From Bacteroidales bacterium (GTDB taxonomy: Bacteria; Bacteroidota; Bacteroidia; Bacteroidales; P3), in NCBI GenBank assembly GCA_017483575.1, contig JAFUWF010000015.1:1-44444 (forward strand): a stretch of DNA of 44,444 nt. Direction: 5' to 3'. Below, in pieces: positions 1 through 7,811 of this stretch. The notes under the pieces were generated by a model that had not been told where the DNA came from, ran no database searches, and worked only from the letters and a program-made list of their open reading frames with translations. The first letter of the stretch is position 1. Every line of letters begins with the position of its first letter. A program made the translations under genes and the position numbers.

Positions 1-147
1 TGAACGGCCGCGTGAACGGAGAGTGGAAAGTGGAGAGCGGAAACCTCACCATCGACCTCACGGGCTACGCCCAGGGCGCCTACTTCGTCCGCATCACCGG
101 CGAACAAGTCAACGCCATCCGCAAGCTCATCGTGAAGTAACACTACC
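1..147. repeat. Window-terminal inverted repeat, left copy
   Basis: The first 147 bases are identical to the reverse complement of 44298-44444. They cover the T9SS sorting-domain tail plus 7 bases after its stop. Beyond this the two ends diverge briefly at the terminators, then match again in the GACACACTCCT element. The match reaches the very last base at both ends, which suggests the window is a contig broken at a repeat. Confidence 0.9.
3..140 (+). CDS. T9SS cargo protein, C-terminal sorting domain only (partial, 5' end outside window)
   Basis: The frame is open from the first bases to a TAA at 138-140 and encodes 45 residues. The pattern is that of a type A T9SS C-terminal sorting domain (TIGR04183-like): a beta-rich stretch with a TIDLTGYAQGAYFVRI segment and a final RKLIVK. 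In this family the domain directs export across the outer membrane by the Por machinery and is then removed. The cargo identity lies outside the window. The same 45 residues are encoded, with identical DNA, on the minus strand at the other end. A strong terminator follows at 158-192. Confidence 0.8.
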   Translation, partial: NGRVNGEWKVESGNLTIDLTGYAQGAYFVRITGEQVNAIRKLIVK

Positions 148-157
148 ATCTATTAAT

Positions 158-192
158 AAAAAATCCCCGCACATTGCGTGCGGGGATTTTTG
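158..192 (+). terminator. Intrinsic terminator of the left T9SS gene
   Basis: A 12-bp perfect stem (AAATCCCCGCAC at 161-172, partner at 178-189) with a short loop is followed by a T run. It lies 20 bases after the TAA of the sorting-domain gene. Confidence 0.85.
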
Positions 193-239
193 TTTCTTAA
201 CTGCTCCCCCGTCTCCCCCACACACTCCTCCGCCTACCC

Positions 240-379
240 GACACACTCCTCCGTCCGCCCTCCGGGCGGCCACCTCCCCTAACTTAGGGGAGGAGCCAAG
301 TTTGTGACGTCGCTATCCTAACTGCTCCCCTAAGTTAGGGGAGCTGGCAGCCCTTCCAGGGCTGACTGAGGAGTGTGTC
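240..379. mobile_element. MITE-like palindromic element, left copy
   Basis: This 140-bp non-coding element is bounded by GACACACTCCT (240-250) and its reverse complement AGGAGTGTGTC (369-379). Inside are four hairpins in order: CCGCCC/GGGCGG, CCTCCCCTAA/TTAGGGGAGG, CTCCCCTAA/TTAGGGGAG and AGCCCT/AGGGCT. A rearranged, inverted copy is at 44074-44238. It carries no reading frame. The structure fits a non-autonomous, REP/MITE-type element; mobility is inferred only from the repeated copies. Confidence 0.7.
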
Positions 380-540
380 AGGGAAGGCTGAGGAGTGTGT
401 CAGGGAAGGCTGAGGAGTGTGTCAGGGAAGGCTGAGGAGTGTGTCAGGGCTGACTGAGGAGTGTGTCAGGGAAGGCTGAGGAGTGTGTCAGGGAAGGCTG
501 AGGAGTGTGTAGGGTAGGCTGAAAACTGTGTCAGGGAAGA
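361..540. repeat. Tandem array of a 22-bp unit carrying AGGAGTGTGTC
   Basis: About eight units of GGCTGAGGAGTGTGTCAGGGAA run head to tail, beginning inside the right end of the 240-379 element. One unit reads GCTGACTGAGGAGTGTGTC instead, and the last two are degraded. Each unit contains the terminal sequence of the element, so the array looks like repeated duplication of that end. The region from the T9SS stop to 553 holds only terminator, element and this array. Confidence 0.85.
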
Positions 541-553
541 CCGTGTAGAACCC

Positions 554-1009
554 TCACGGATAAATCTCCACCGTATACCCGTCGAAGCGTGTGCTGTACT
601 CATACAGCGGGCACCCGGAGGCGGCGCCCTCCAGGGGCTGGCCGTACTCCGTTTCGTACAGCGAACCACAGGCGCTGCAGCTCAGCACGGCGCCGCCCCA
701 GTCGGGGTCCGGCACCAGACGCACCTCGTGGTCGTTGGGACAGGCGCACTCGAAGGCCACGAAGTCCGTGTAGCTCACACGGCGCACGAAAATACCCTTG
801 TAGCCACGATTGATGGTCACGCTGCCGCCTATGTTCGCCAACGCGTTGAAATCGGGCTGGTAGATATCGATGCTGGCCCCGTCGCCGAAAGGCGTGTTGC
901 ACACACTGTCGGGGGTACAACTGGCAAAGAGGAGGGCAGGGAGTGCAAGGAGTGCAAGAAGTGCAAGGGAGTGCCTTTCACTCCTGCTGTTTATTTTTTT
1001 TCTATACAT
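554..1009 (-). CDS. Lipoprotein with a Rieske-like cysteine/histidine domain
   Basis: This 151-residue protein has a lipoprotein signal ending in FAS-C31, so it should be anchored in the envelope facing the periplasm or surface. The C-terminal half resembles the Rieske 2Fe-2S fold seen in Bacteroidota lipoproteins: C90-P-N-D-H94, then C111-x2-C114-GS, then a Gly/Pro-containing turn and a Y-x-V ending. A classical Rieske site is C-x-H and C-x2-H. Here the second histidine is a cysteine, so the site may bind zinc or a modified cluster, or be structural. The hydrophobic part of the signal is encoded by a 10-bp tandem repeat (931-976). It is the last gene of the minus-strand run and lies 27 bases after the M28 peptidase gene. 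Confidence 0.7.
   Translation of the reverse strand: MYRKKINSRSERHSLALLALLALPALLFASCTPDSVCNTPFGDGASIDIYQPDFNALANIGGSVTINRGYKGIFVRRVSYTDFVAFECACPNDHEVRLVPDPDWGGAVLSCSACGSLYETEYGQPLEGAASGCPLYEYSTRFDGYTVEIYP
931..976. repeat. Short tandem repeat inside a signal-peptide coding sequence
   Basis: GTGCAAGGAA-like units are repeated about four times and encode the Leu/Ala-rich core of the lipoprotein signal on the minus strand. The frame is preserved through the array. Confidence 0.75.
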
Positions 1010-1029
1010 TTACCCCTCCAGAAAGCATT

Positions 1030-1075
1030 TGTCCTTTCAATCCTTCTCACTCCCTTTCATTCCCTGTTTACCGGG
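1030..1075. repeat. GAGTGAAAGG-type degenerate repeat at the end of the M28 gene
   Basis: On the minus strand the last codons of the M28 peptidase are GGAATGAAAGGGAGTGAGAAGG, split over variants of one word, and give an MKGSEKD ending. The same word family ends pth (15846 onward) and surrounds the starts of lptC and coaX. Confidence 0.7.
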
Positions 1076-2116
1076 ATAGTCTCCGTATATCACCTTCATC
1101 GTCACCTCGGCGACGATGCGCAGGCTTTCGGCACTGACGGCCTGCAGGTCGTCGGTGGTGGTGTGCCAATGTTCGAAGAAAGAGGTGGTGCCGCTATTCT
1201 GGACAATGTCCACCATCGGAATACCGCTGAGGCGGTTCACATAGTAGTGGTCGTCCAGTATGGGGTCGGTGTTGAGGTCCACGAAGATGTCGCCGTAGCC
1301 GAGGACCTTGGCGGCATCCCACAGCTTGCCCACGAGCCCCGGAGCATAGTTGCGGCTGATCTGCTCGCGCGTGAAGCGCGGATGCTGCGTGCCCACCATG
1401 TCGAAAAGGATGCCGTAGACGGCGGTGTAGAAGGGCACATGGCGCTGGCGTACCCAATGCTGCGAGCCCTTGCACCAGGTGTCCTCGTCATAGACGTCGC
1501 TCCATTCCGGAGCCCCCTGGTCTTCCACATCGAAGAAGAGGAAGTCCACGCCCACGCCCTCGGGGACCTTCTGGCTCATGACGCGGGCCATCTCCATCAG
1601 CAGGGCCACACCCGAGGCGCCGTCGTTGGCGCCCGGCACGGGGCTGTGGTGGAGGTCGTCGTCGGGGTCGTGGTCGGCCCACGAGCGGCTGTCCCAGTGG
1701 GCGGCGAGGAGAATGCGTTTCTCAAGCCCGGGGCGCAGCGAGGCCACGATGTTCTTGCCGGGCACGGTGCTCTGGTCCCAGAGGGTGGCCTGGAAGTCCT
1801 GCACCGTCACGGTGTCGCACCAACGGGCCATCCGGCTCGCGAGCCACTGTGCACACTGCTGCCAACCCTTGCTGCCGGGGATACGGTTGCCGAAGGCCAA
1901 CTGGGCCTCAACGTAGGCATAGGCGCTGTCCGCCGAGAAGGCTGGCACCTCCACCTGCGTGTAGTCCACGCCGTGGACGTCGGCCGGGGTCTCCGGGGCC
2001 TTCTGCTTGCAGCCTGTCGTCAGCAGAAGCAAGAGCAAAACGAAAAACGGAAAGTGGAAAGACAAACGTAGCCTCTTTCCGCTTTCCACTTTCATCTTTC
2101 CACTTTCCACTTTCAT
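1037..2116 (-). CDS. M28 family zinc peptidase / glutaminyl cyclase-like lipoprotein
   Basis: The 359-residue product has a lipoprotein signal ending TTG-C36 and a single M28 fold. Visible metal ligands are H140-x-D142 (AHWDSRSW), D165 in PGANDGASG, the acidic pair in FFDVEDQG (about 196-201), an Asp in LFDMVG and a late His in FEHWHTTTDD. Relatives are aminopeptidases or glutaminyl-peptide cyclotransferases; the W and D pattern near the site is compatible with cyclase activity, but I cannot decide. The first residues (MKVESGKMKVESGK) come from a tandem repeat with two in-frame ATGs at 2116 and 2095, either of which gives a workable signal peptide. It follows efp by 10 bases. Confidence 0.88.
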   Translation of the reverse strand: MKVESGKMKVESGKRLRLSFHFPFFVLLLLLLTTGCKQKAPETPADVHGVDYTQVEVPAFSADSAYAYVEAQLAFGNRIPGSKGWQQCAQWLASRMARWCDTVTVQDFQATLWDQSTVPGKNIVASLRPGLEKRILLAAHWDSRSWADHDPDDDLHHSPVPGANDGASGVALLMEMARVMSQKVPEGVGVDFLFFDVEDQGAPEWSDVYDEDTWCKGSQHWVRQRHVPFYTAVYGILFDMVGTQHPRFTREQISRNYAPGLVGKLWDAAKVLGYGDIFVDLNTDPILDDHYYVNRLSGIPMVDIVQNSGTTSFFEHWHTTTDDLQAVSAESLRIVAEVTMKVIYGDYPGKQGMKGSEKD

Positions 2117-2128
2117 CTTTCCGCTTTT
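2047..2128. repeat. GAAAGTGGAAAG-type degenerate repeat at the efp/M28 junction
   Basis: Units of GGAAAGTGGAAAGATGAAAG (minus strand) cover the 3' end of efp, the intergenic gap, and the start codon and first codons of the M28 peptidase, and recur at 2047-2060. The same word occurs in the T9SS tails at both window ends and inside the OadA-like gene near 42250. Confidence 0.75.
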
Positions 2129-2690
2129 ATTTCAGTCGTTCTGCGTACTCGCAGGTGCGGGTGTCGACCTTGATGCGCTCGCCTTCCTTGATGAAGAGGG
2201 GCACACGGACCTGCACGCCGGGCTCCACGGTGGCGTCCTTCATGGCGTTGGTGGCGGTGTTGCCGGCGAAACCGGGCTCGGTGTAGGTCACCACGGTCTC
2301 GATGAACGGCGGCAGCTCGCAGGTCAGCGGGGTCTCGGTGTCGGCCTCCACGGTGATCTCAACATACTGGCCGTCCTTCAGGAACTGCGGGGCGTTGATG
2401 ATGGTCTCGGGGATGTAGATCTGCTCGTAGGTCTCGGTGTGCATGAAGACATGCATGTCGCCCTCCTTGTAGAGGTAGGTGTAGGGGCGACGTTCGACGC
2501 GCACGATGTCGATCTTGGCGCCGCTGGGGAAGGTGTTCTCCAGCATGCGGCCCGTCTTCACATTGCGCATCTTCGTGCGCACGAAGGCAGCGCCCTTGCC
2601 GGGCTTGACGTGGAGGAACTCAACGATAGTGTAGATGTCGTTGTTGAAATTGATGCAAAGTCCGTTTTTGATGTCGGTCGTTGTTGCCAT
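2127..2690 (-). CDS. efp: Elongation factor P
   Basis: EF-P enters the E site and relieves ribosome stalling at proline stretches. The 187 residues match the family length of about 185-190 and contain its three beta-barrel domains. The loop that reaches the peptidyl transferase centre is [10 protein letters not shown], with K32 at the position modified in E. coli (K34). The C-terminal domain shows the usual [17 protein letters not shown] signature. The ATG at 2690 gives the standard [10 protein letters not shown] start. It lies downstream of a small membrane protein gene with a hairpin (2750-2788) between them, and immediately upstream of the M28 peptidase gene. Confidence 0.97.
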   Translation of the reverse strand: MATTTDIKNGLCINFNNDIYTIVEFLHVKPGKGAAFVRTKMRNVKTGRMLENTFPSGAKIDIVRVERRPYTYLYKEGDMHVFMHTETYEQIYIPETIINAPQFLKDGQYVEITVEADTETPLTCELPPFIETVVTYTEPGFAGNTATNAMKDATVEPGVQVRVPLFIKEGERIKVDTRTCEYAERLK

Positions 2691-2749
2691 AAGTACTTGT
2701 TGTTTGTTATTATTTTACATTGAATTTTCGTTTTTTCTCCCGCTTCGCG

Positions 2750-2788
2750 AAATCCAGGAAATCCATTTAAATCCGATTTCCAGGATTT
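2750..2788. repeat. Inverted repeat upstream of efp
   Basis: AAATCCAGGAAATC (2750-2763) pairs with GATTTCCAGGATTT (2775-2788) at 12 of 14 positions. It lies between the stop of the small membrane protein gene and the efp start, and could be a terminator or attenuator. I see no clear -7 box for efp itself. Confidence 0.5.
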
Positions 2789-2806
2789 CCACCGCATACG
2801 GGGAGA

Positions 2807-3076
2807 TTATCCCTTGTTCTTTTTCTTCTCCTCGGCGTAGAGAAGCGTCAGGCGGCGCAGGTCATCCTTCATCTGGTCCAGCTCCTCCTCACAGGCCTTG
2901 AAGCGGTGGCGCTCCATCATCCAGCGCATGGCGATGGCCAAGGCCACCAGGATCATCGTCAGCGACAGGCCCATCATCGTTCCGTTGCTGCGTAGCAAAA
3001 AGTACACCACCGTGGCACCGAGTATCAGCACGTAGGAGGCTATCTCATATATTTTTATTGCGGTCTTGTGACTCAT
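2807..3076 (-). CDS. Small membrane protein with C-terminal coiled coil
   Basis: I do not recognise a named family. The 89 residues have two hydrophobic segments (about 11-29 and 34-51) separated by an RSNGTMMG turn. A charged helix follows (about 52-89, RHRFKACEEELDQMKDDLRRL) with heptad-like leucines, ending in a run of lysines. A tail exposed to the cytoplasm is likely from the positive charge. The gene is preceded by a TATATTTG -7 box and followed by efp 116 bases downstream. Confidence 0.6.
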   Translation of the reverse strand: MSHKTAIKIYEIASYVLILGATVVYFLLRSNGTMMGLSLTMILVALAIAMRWMMERHRFKACEEELDQMKDDLRRLTLLYAEEKKKNKG

Positions 3077-3098
3077 TTTTCGTATCGGTTTGAAAATG

Positions 3099-3106
3099 CA
3101 AATATA
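3099..3106 (-). promoter_or_regulatory. Promoter -7 box of the small membrane protein gene
   Basis: TATATTTG on the minus strand fits the Bacteroidota TAnnTTTG consensus, 23 bases before the ATG at 3076. No TTTG is seen at the -33 spacing. Confidence 0.55.
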
Positions 3107-3176
3107 CGAATATTTTTTAAATTAAAAATATTTTTATGCCAAAAAACCTGTCCCTAATAAAAATACTTGTCCCTAA

Positions 3177-3346
3177 CCCCTGTCAGACAGCCCCTTACTT
3201 CGACCCTTGTCATATAGTATGCATATAGTATACATATACTTCTCATATAGTATTCATATACTGTATATAAATACTATATGAGAAGTATATGTATACTATA
3301 TGTATACTATATAAGAACAGTCGAATAAGACACCCATTTGACCCCT
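3177..3346 (+). repeat. 11-bp-unit hairpin element, copy 1
   Basis: The core (3213-3311) is nine 11-bp units: four left units of type TATAGTATNCA, one central unit, and four right units that are their reverse complements. Two single mismatches separate the arms. The left flank starts CCCCTGTCAGACAG and contains TTCGACC. The right flank is AAGAACAGTCGAATAAGACA, then four variable bases and TTTGACCCCT. Three further copies are in the window. This element accounts for most of the 392-base gap between 3076 and 3469. Confidence 0.9.
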
Positions 3347-3468
3347 CTTTTTCGCGGTTGGATTCTTTGCATTTCTTTACACATGTATAATAGTGTTTTT
3401 TTCACCCCGAATCTTACATAGGGGGTGCTATTTTTTTTGTTTTTATGTGTTTTTTGGGCGTTTTTACA

Positions 3469-3756
3469 CTAGTCCTTGCGGCGGGGGTTCTTGGGGAACC
3501 AGCCGCGCTGGACGCGTTGGCGCTGCTGGAAGAGCTCGACGATGGACCAGAAGCAGGAGAAGCCGAGGACGCCGAGGAGGATGCTGAGGACGGTGCCGTC
3601 CACGAGGAGGGAGCCTATGCAGGCCGCCAGGCCCGCCAGGGCGAAGAGCGGCCAGCAACGGGTGCCGAGGTAGTACTCGGCCTTGATGACGATGGGATGG
3701 AAGGCCCCGATGATGAGGAAGGTGGCGAGGCCGATGATGAGTCCGTTGAGGTTCAT
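3469..3756 (-). CDS. DUF4491 family membrane protein
   Basis: The 95-residue protein matches DUF4491 throughout: an MNLNGLIIG start, FHPIVIKAEYYLGTRCWP, a second and third hydrophobic segment (about 35-50 and 56-70), WSIVELFQQRQRV and the final GWFPKNPRR. It is an inner-membrane protein of unknown function, common in Bacteroidales and Firmicutes. It sits 25 bases after the LtaS-like gene, so it is probably co-transcribed with it. The hairpin element copy 1 lies beyond its stop. Confidence 0.9.
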   Translation of the reverse strand: MNLNGLIIGLATFLIIGAFHPIVIKAEYYLGTRCWPLFALAGLAACIGSLLVDGTVLSILLGVLGFSCFWSIVELFQQRQRVQRGWFPKNPRRKD

Positions 3757-3781
3757 GAGTTGATGGGGGGATGGGTTATTG

Positions 3782-5827
3782 TTATTGTTGTTGCTGTTCG
3801 AGGTCGGAGGGGCGGATGACGAGGTGGTCTGTGGTCATGCGGAGCATGTAGGTCTGGACGATGGCCTTGAGGCGGCGGAGCATGCGGTCGCGGCGTTCGG
3901 CCTGGGCGGGGTCGGCGAGGAGGTTGCTGTGCTGGAGGGGGTCGAGAACGTAGTTGTAGAGCGCCGTGGGCTGCTGTCCGTCGAAGAGGAGGGTGTAGTC
4001 GCCCTCGATGTACTGGTAGACATCGTTGCTGTAGTTGACGGCCCAGGGGGTCTCGTCGGGGTTGAACATGTCCTTGCCGAAGGCGGCGTAGGGCTCGTTG
4101 TAGCCGAGGATGCGGAGGACGGTGGGCATGATGTCTATCTGCTGCATGACGCCGGGGAGGAGGCCCGTGGGGAGCTGACCGGAGGGGTCGTAGATGGCTA
4201 TGGGGATGGAGAAGAGGCCTGTGGAGGTCTGGCTCTCGGGGTATTGGAGCTGGTTGGTGTGGTCGGCGGTGAGGACGAAGAGGGTGTTCTGGAACCAGGG
4301 CTGCCGGCTGGCGGTCTGGAAGAAGCGGCGGAGGGCGTTGTCGGAGTACTGGATGGTGCGGTGGATGGGCAGGGGGCCGCCGGTGTAGACCTGCTCGTAG
4401 CGTTCGGGGATGCGGAAGGGATGGTGCGAGGAGGCGGAGAAGAAGCCCACCATGAAGGGCTCGGCGAGCTGTTCGGTGATGGCGTTGGCGGTGAACTGGA
4501 GGAACTCCTCGTCCCAGATGGCCCAGTGGCCGTCGAAGTCGTTGCGGCCGCCGGTGCGGGGGGCGTCGCAGTATTCGGAGAGGCCCAGGTAGTGCTGGAA
4601 GCCTGCGCTGCGAGCGAAGGCCTGGAAGCCCATGGAGGAGTTGGGGGCGCCGTGGAAGAAAGCCGAGGAGTAGCCGCGGCGGCCGAGGCAGTCGGCCAGG
4701 CCGCTGAGCTCGTTGAGCGACGAGGGGGTGAGGATGAAGGGCTCCACGAAGAAGGGCACGGAGGTGAGCGACGAGGGCATGGCGTCGATGCTCTTGCGGC
4801 CGTTGGCGAAGGTGTGCTGGAAGGTGAGGGAGTGGGCCAGAAGGGAGTCGAGGAAAGGAGTGTAGGAGGTATGAGGGGGGAGGTAGGAGGTAGGAGGTTG
4901 GAGGTCGGAGGTTGGAGGTGTGAGGTCGGAGTTATTATAGAAGCCGATGTATTCGCGGGAGAAGCTTTCGAGGATGAGGACGACGACGTTGCGCTGGCCG
5001 GAGAGGAGGGGCACGGTGTCGGCGGCGGAGGGTATGTGGACAGGGGAGTAGATGGCGGCGAGCTGCTCCTCGGGCATGTAGTGGGGGTCCTTGAAGGGGC
5101 GTTTGCCGATGGTGCGGATGAGGGAGAAGGGGGTGTTGAGGACGATGGAGGCCTGCTGGGGGGAGTGGACGTACTGGTTGGCGTTGGAGATGGTGATGGG
5201 GCGGGTGTCGCGTGTGAAGCCGCCGCGCATGGCGAAGACGGAGAAGGGGATGGCCACGAGGAGGGCCAGGGAGTTGACGAGGCAGTAGGCTTTGAGGTTT
5301 GAGGTTTGAGGTTTGAGGTCTGAGGCTTTAGGCTTGACATAGAGGAACCAGAGGGCGGCGATGAGGGCCAGGCCGAGGAGGACGAGGTACCAGTGGTTGA
5401 GCAGTTCGGTGAAGAAGATGCCGGCGAGGTTGCCCTCGTTGCTGAACTCGGAGAAGAAGGTGGCGGTGGTGCGGCGACCGGTGAACTGGGAGTAGACGGA
5501 GTCGACGAGGTTGAGGCAGAGGCCCAGGGAGTTCACCACCACGAAGACCCAGTGGCAGAGGATGTGCCACCAGGGGCGCTCCTTGAGGTGGAGGGGCAGG
5601 AGCATGAGGACAATCCAGAGGCAGTTGGTGTAGATGATGGCGGAGGTGTCGAACCGCAGGCTGCCGGCCAGGAGCTCGCCCATGGAGAGCTGGTCCCAGT
5701 CGACGGAGAAGAGGTTCCAGTTCTCGAGCACGAAGGCTACGCGGGTGACCATATAGAGGACATAGACGAGCACCAGGTTGAGGAGCACGGCCACGACATT
5801 GCTGTAAGGGGAGGATTTTATTTTCAT
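3782..5827 (-). CDS. LTA synthase family phosphoglycerol transferase (sulfatase fold)
   Basis: These 681 residues match the architecture of LtaS/OpgB-type enzymes. Five membrane spans (about 10-32, 65-80, 88-110, 145-163, 183-200) are followed by a periplasmic alkaline-phosphatase-like domain. Visible site residues are E287 in VLILESFS, the nucleophile S346 in GRKSIDAMPS, the W-x-I-W-D-E-E-F segment, SSHHPF, and the late metal ligands in LTADHTNQL. The family moves phosphoglycerol or phosphoethanolamine groups onto envelope glycans or lipids; the acceptor here is unknown. Two low-complexity inserts (K-A-S-D-L-K-P-Q-T-S around 168-178 and T-S-D-L-x-P-P-T-S around 300-320) are encoded by tandem DNA repeats and lie in loops. 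It follows the MBOAT gene by 59 bases. Confidence 0.9.
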   Translation of the reverse strand: MKIKSSPYSNVVAVLLNLVLVYVLYMVTRVAFVLENWNLFSVDWDQLSMGELLAGSLRFDTSAIIYTNCLWIVLMLLPLHLKERPWWHILCHWVFVVVNSLGLCLNLVDSVYSQFTGRRTTATFFSEFSNEGNLAGIFFTELLNHWYLVLLGLALIAALWFLYVKPKASDLKPQTSNLKAYCLVNSLALLVAIPFSVFAMRGGFTRDTRPITISNANQYVHSPQQASIVLNTPFSLIRTIGKRPFKDPHYMPEEQLAAIYSPVHIPSAADTVPLLSGQRNVVVLILESFSREYIGFYNNSDLTPPTSDLQPPTSYLPPHTSYTPFLDSLLAHSLTFQHTFANGRKSIDAMPSSLTSVPFFVEPFILTPSSLNELSGLADCLGRRGYSSAFFHGAPNSSMGFQAFARSAGFQHYLGLSEYCDAPRTGGRNDFDGHWAIWDEEFLQFTANAITEQLAEPFMVGFFSASSHHPFRIPERYEQVYTGGPLPIHRTIQYSDNALRRFFQTASRQPWFQNTLFVLTADHTNQLQYPESQTSTGLFSIPIAIYDPSGQLPTGLLPGVMQQIDIMPTVLRILGYNEPYAAFGKDMFNPDETPWAVNYSNDVYQYIEGDYTLLFDGQQPTALYNYVLDPLQHSNLLADPAQAERRDRMLRRLKAIVQTYMLRMTTDHLVIRPSDLEQQQQ
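4861..4934. repeat. GGAGGT(C/T)-type degenerate repeat inside the LtaS-like gene
   Basis: GGAGGTAGGAGGTTGGAGGTCGG-like units, split over variants, encode a T-S-D-L-x-P-P-T-S-Y-L-P-P insert next to the active-site strand. The frame is intact. Confidence 0.75.
5290..5334. repeat. TTTGAGG tandem repeat inside the LtaS-like gene
   Basis: Five to six 7-base units (TTTGAGG and variants) encode S-D-L-K-P-Q-T-S-N-L-K in the loop between the fourth and fifth membrane spans. Confidence 0.75.
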
Positions 5828-5833
5828 AATGCT

Positions 5834-5889
5834 ATAACTTTACGACTTTACGACTTTAAGACTTTACGACTTCACGACTTCACAACTTA
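5834..5889. repeat. ACTTTACG-type tandem repeat between MBOAT and LtaS-like genes
   Basis: Units of ACTTTACG and ACTTCACG fill the 59-base gap between the MBOAT stop (5887) and the next start (5827). They appear non-coding. Confidence 0.75.
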
Positions 5890-7806
5890 AAACTGGAAAT
5901 AGATGAATGGTTGGAGGTCGGCGGTGACAAACTGGTAGAGCACCACGGCCAGGAGGACGACGAAGGGGCCCATGAGCCAGAGGGGCATGGAGGCGAACCA
6001 AAGGCGATAGCGGCGCTTGAAGCGTGTGGGGAGCCAGTGGATGAGCATGCCGATGGCGAAGAGGATGAAGACGGGGGCGTAGTTGGCGAGGATGTCCGGT
6101 ATCTGTGCGAGGTTCCAGCGGGAGCCTATGCGCTCCACCATCTGGGAGGCGGTGTTCCAGGCGGCCTCGTTGGCTTCGGCGGGGTTGAGGTTGGAGCCGG
6201 AGCGGAAGAAGAGGCGCGTGAAGGAGATGAAGACAAAGGTGATGAGGACAGACCAGACGGTGGAGAGTCGGCCGTTGACAGTTGACAGTTTTTTGAAGCG
6301 GCTAAGGAGGAAGAGGAGGAGATAGCCGCCGAGGAGGACCTGGAGACAGAAGGCGAGGAGGTTGAGCAGGGGGGAGGTGAGAGGTGAGAGGTCGGAGGTG
6401 AGAAGGGTGAGTGTGAGGGCCAGGGAGGCGAGGGTGAGGAGGCGGGTGGTCCAGGAGCGGTCTTTCCACCACTTGTAGACCAGGATGCCGAGGCCGTTGA
6501 GGCCGCCCCAGGTGATGAAGTTGAACGACGAACCGTGCCACATGCCGCCGAGGAGCATGGTGTCCATGTTGTTGACGTTGGTGCCGAGGGTGCGACGATG
6601 CGAGGGGCGGAAGGCCAGCAGGAGCAGTACGACGGCGATGACAGCGCAGACTACGAGGGTGAACCAGAGGTTCTGCAGGCGGAAGGCGGCGACGAGGAGG
6701 ATGGCGGCGAGGACGAAATAGGAGGCGAAGCCTGCGGTGCGGTTGCCGCCGAGGGGTATGTAGAGGTAGTCGCGCAGCCAGCGCGAGAGCGACATGTGCC
6801 AGCGGCGCCAGAAGTCGGTGGGGTTCTGGGCCTTATAGGGCGAATTGAAGTTGACCGGCAGATAGAAGCCCATGAGCATGGCCACGCCGATGGCGATGTC
6901 GGTATAGCCGGAGAAGTCGGCGTAGACCTGGAGGGAATAGACCATGAGAGCGGAGAAGTTCTCGAAGGGGGTGTAGAGGAGGGGATTGTCGAAGACGCGG
7001 TCGACAAAGTTGACGGCCAGGTAGTCGCTCAGCACCAGTTTCTTGATGAGGCCGTTGCAGATCCAGAAGACGGCGATGCCGAACTGGCGCCGCGAGAGGA
7101 AGAAAGGCTTGTAGAGCTGCGGCACGAACTGGTCGGCACGCAGGATGGGGCCGGCGACGAGCTGGGGGAAGAAGGCGGTGTAGAAGCCGAAGTCGAGGAT
7201 GTTGGAGACATGGGGGATCTTGCGCTTGTAGACATCGACGATATAGCTGATGTTCTGGAAGGTGAAGAAGGAGATGCCGACAGGCAGGAGGATGACGGAG
7301 GCATCGAAGCGACTGGTGTGGAAGAGGTTGTTGGCCCAGAGGGCCAGGTGGTTGACAACCTGCAGGGGCTCGGAGCCTAGGTAGTGGCTGATGGTGGCGT
7401 TGTAGATGTCGGTGAAGAAGTAGGCATACTTGAAGTAGCAGAGGATGGCTAGGTTGACGACCACGCCGACGGTCATCAGGGTCTTGCGGCGGGCGTTGGA
7501 GGCGGTGTGGTCCATGCGGATGCCGAGCAGCCATCCCAGGAGGGTGGAGAAGACCAGCAGGAGGACGAAGAGGCCGGAGGTCTTGTAGTAGAACACCAGG
7601 CTGAAGGCGAAGAGGTAGCCGTTGCGGAGCACGCGACGCGTGGGGTTGAGGCTGCCGTCGGCCTGGCGACGCTGGCGCGAGACGATGAGGCCGAAGAAGA
7701 GGTAGATGATGAGGAAGAGCACCCAGAAGTGGATCTGCGTGAAGAGCAGCGGGTGGTCGTCGCTGAAAGCGAAGAGCGAGGCGAGGTATGTGAGGATATC
7801 GGACAA
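5887..7806 (-). CDS. MBOAT family O-acyltransferase (AlgI/DltB-like)
   Basis: This 639-residue polytopic inner-membrane protein has the MBOAT signatures: PVGISFFTFQNISYIVD (about 175-191), a conserved PQLVAGPI, DFSGYTDIAIG, NPTDFWRRWHMSL (about 328-340, H337) and GGMWHGSSFNF with the invariant H424. Members pass an acyl, usually acetyl, group across the membrane to a periplasmic SGNH partner. Two SGNH hydrolase genes lie directly upstream, 5 bases away, which supports this role. The only plausible start near the family N-terminus is a TTG at 7806. Two loops near the C-terminus contain residues from tandem DNA repeats (6273-6290, 6373-6415). Confidence 0.92.
   Translation of the reverse strand: MSDILTYLASLFAFSDDHPLLFTQIHFWVLFLIIYLFFGLIVSRQRRQADGSLNPTRRVLRNGYLFAFSLVFYYKTSGLFVLLLVFSTLLGWLLGIRMDHTASNARRKTLMTVGVVVNLAILCYFKYAYFFTDIYNATISHYLGSEPLQVVNHLALWANNLFHTSRFDASVILLPVGISFFTFQNISYIVDVYKRKIPHVSNILDFGFYTAFFPQLVAGPILRADQFVPQLYKPFFLSRRQFGIAVFWICNGLIKKLVLSDYLAVNFVDRVFDNPLLYTPFENFSALMVYSLQVYADFSGYTDIAIGVAMLMGFYLPVNFNSPYKAQNPTDFWRRWHMSLSRWLRDYLYIPLGGNRTAGFASYFVLAAILLVAAFRLQNLWFTLVVCAVIAVVLLLLAFRPSHRRTLGTNVNNMDTMLLGGMWHGSSFNFITWGGLNGLGILVYKWWKDRSWTTRLLTLASLALTLTLLTSDLSPLTSPLLNLLAFCLQVLLGGYLLLFLLSRFKKLSTVNGRLSTVWSVLITFVFISFTRLFFRSGSNLNPAEANEAAWNTASQMVERIGSRWNLAQIPDILANYAPVFILFAIGMLIHWLPTRFKRRYRLWFASMPLWLMGPFVVLLAVVLYQFVTADLQPFIYFQF
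6273..6415. repeat. Two short tandem repeats inside the MBOAT gene
   Basis: GTTGACA twice (about 6275-6288) and GAGGTGA/GGTCGGA units (6373-6415) encode the S-T-V-N-G-R-L-S-T-V and L-T-S-D-L-S-P-L-T-S loops. Both are in frame. The second word family also appears in the LtaS-like gene. Confidence 0.65.
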
Positions 7807-7811
7807 GGGAC

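Noticed and set aside
361-540. CRISPR array
   Set aside because: The 22-bp units are contiguous with no spacers, and no cas gene is present.
728-2071. Long plus-strand reading frame opposite the M28 peptidase
   Set aside because: It is a shadow of GC-rich codons on the other strand. The minus-strand frame has clear family motifs; this one has none. The same applies to 3779-5302 and other long opposite frames.
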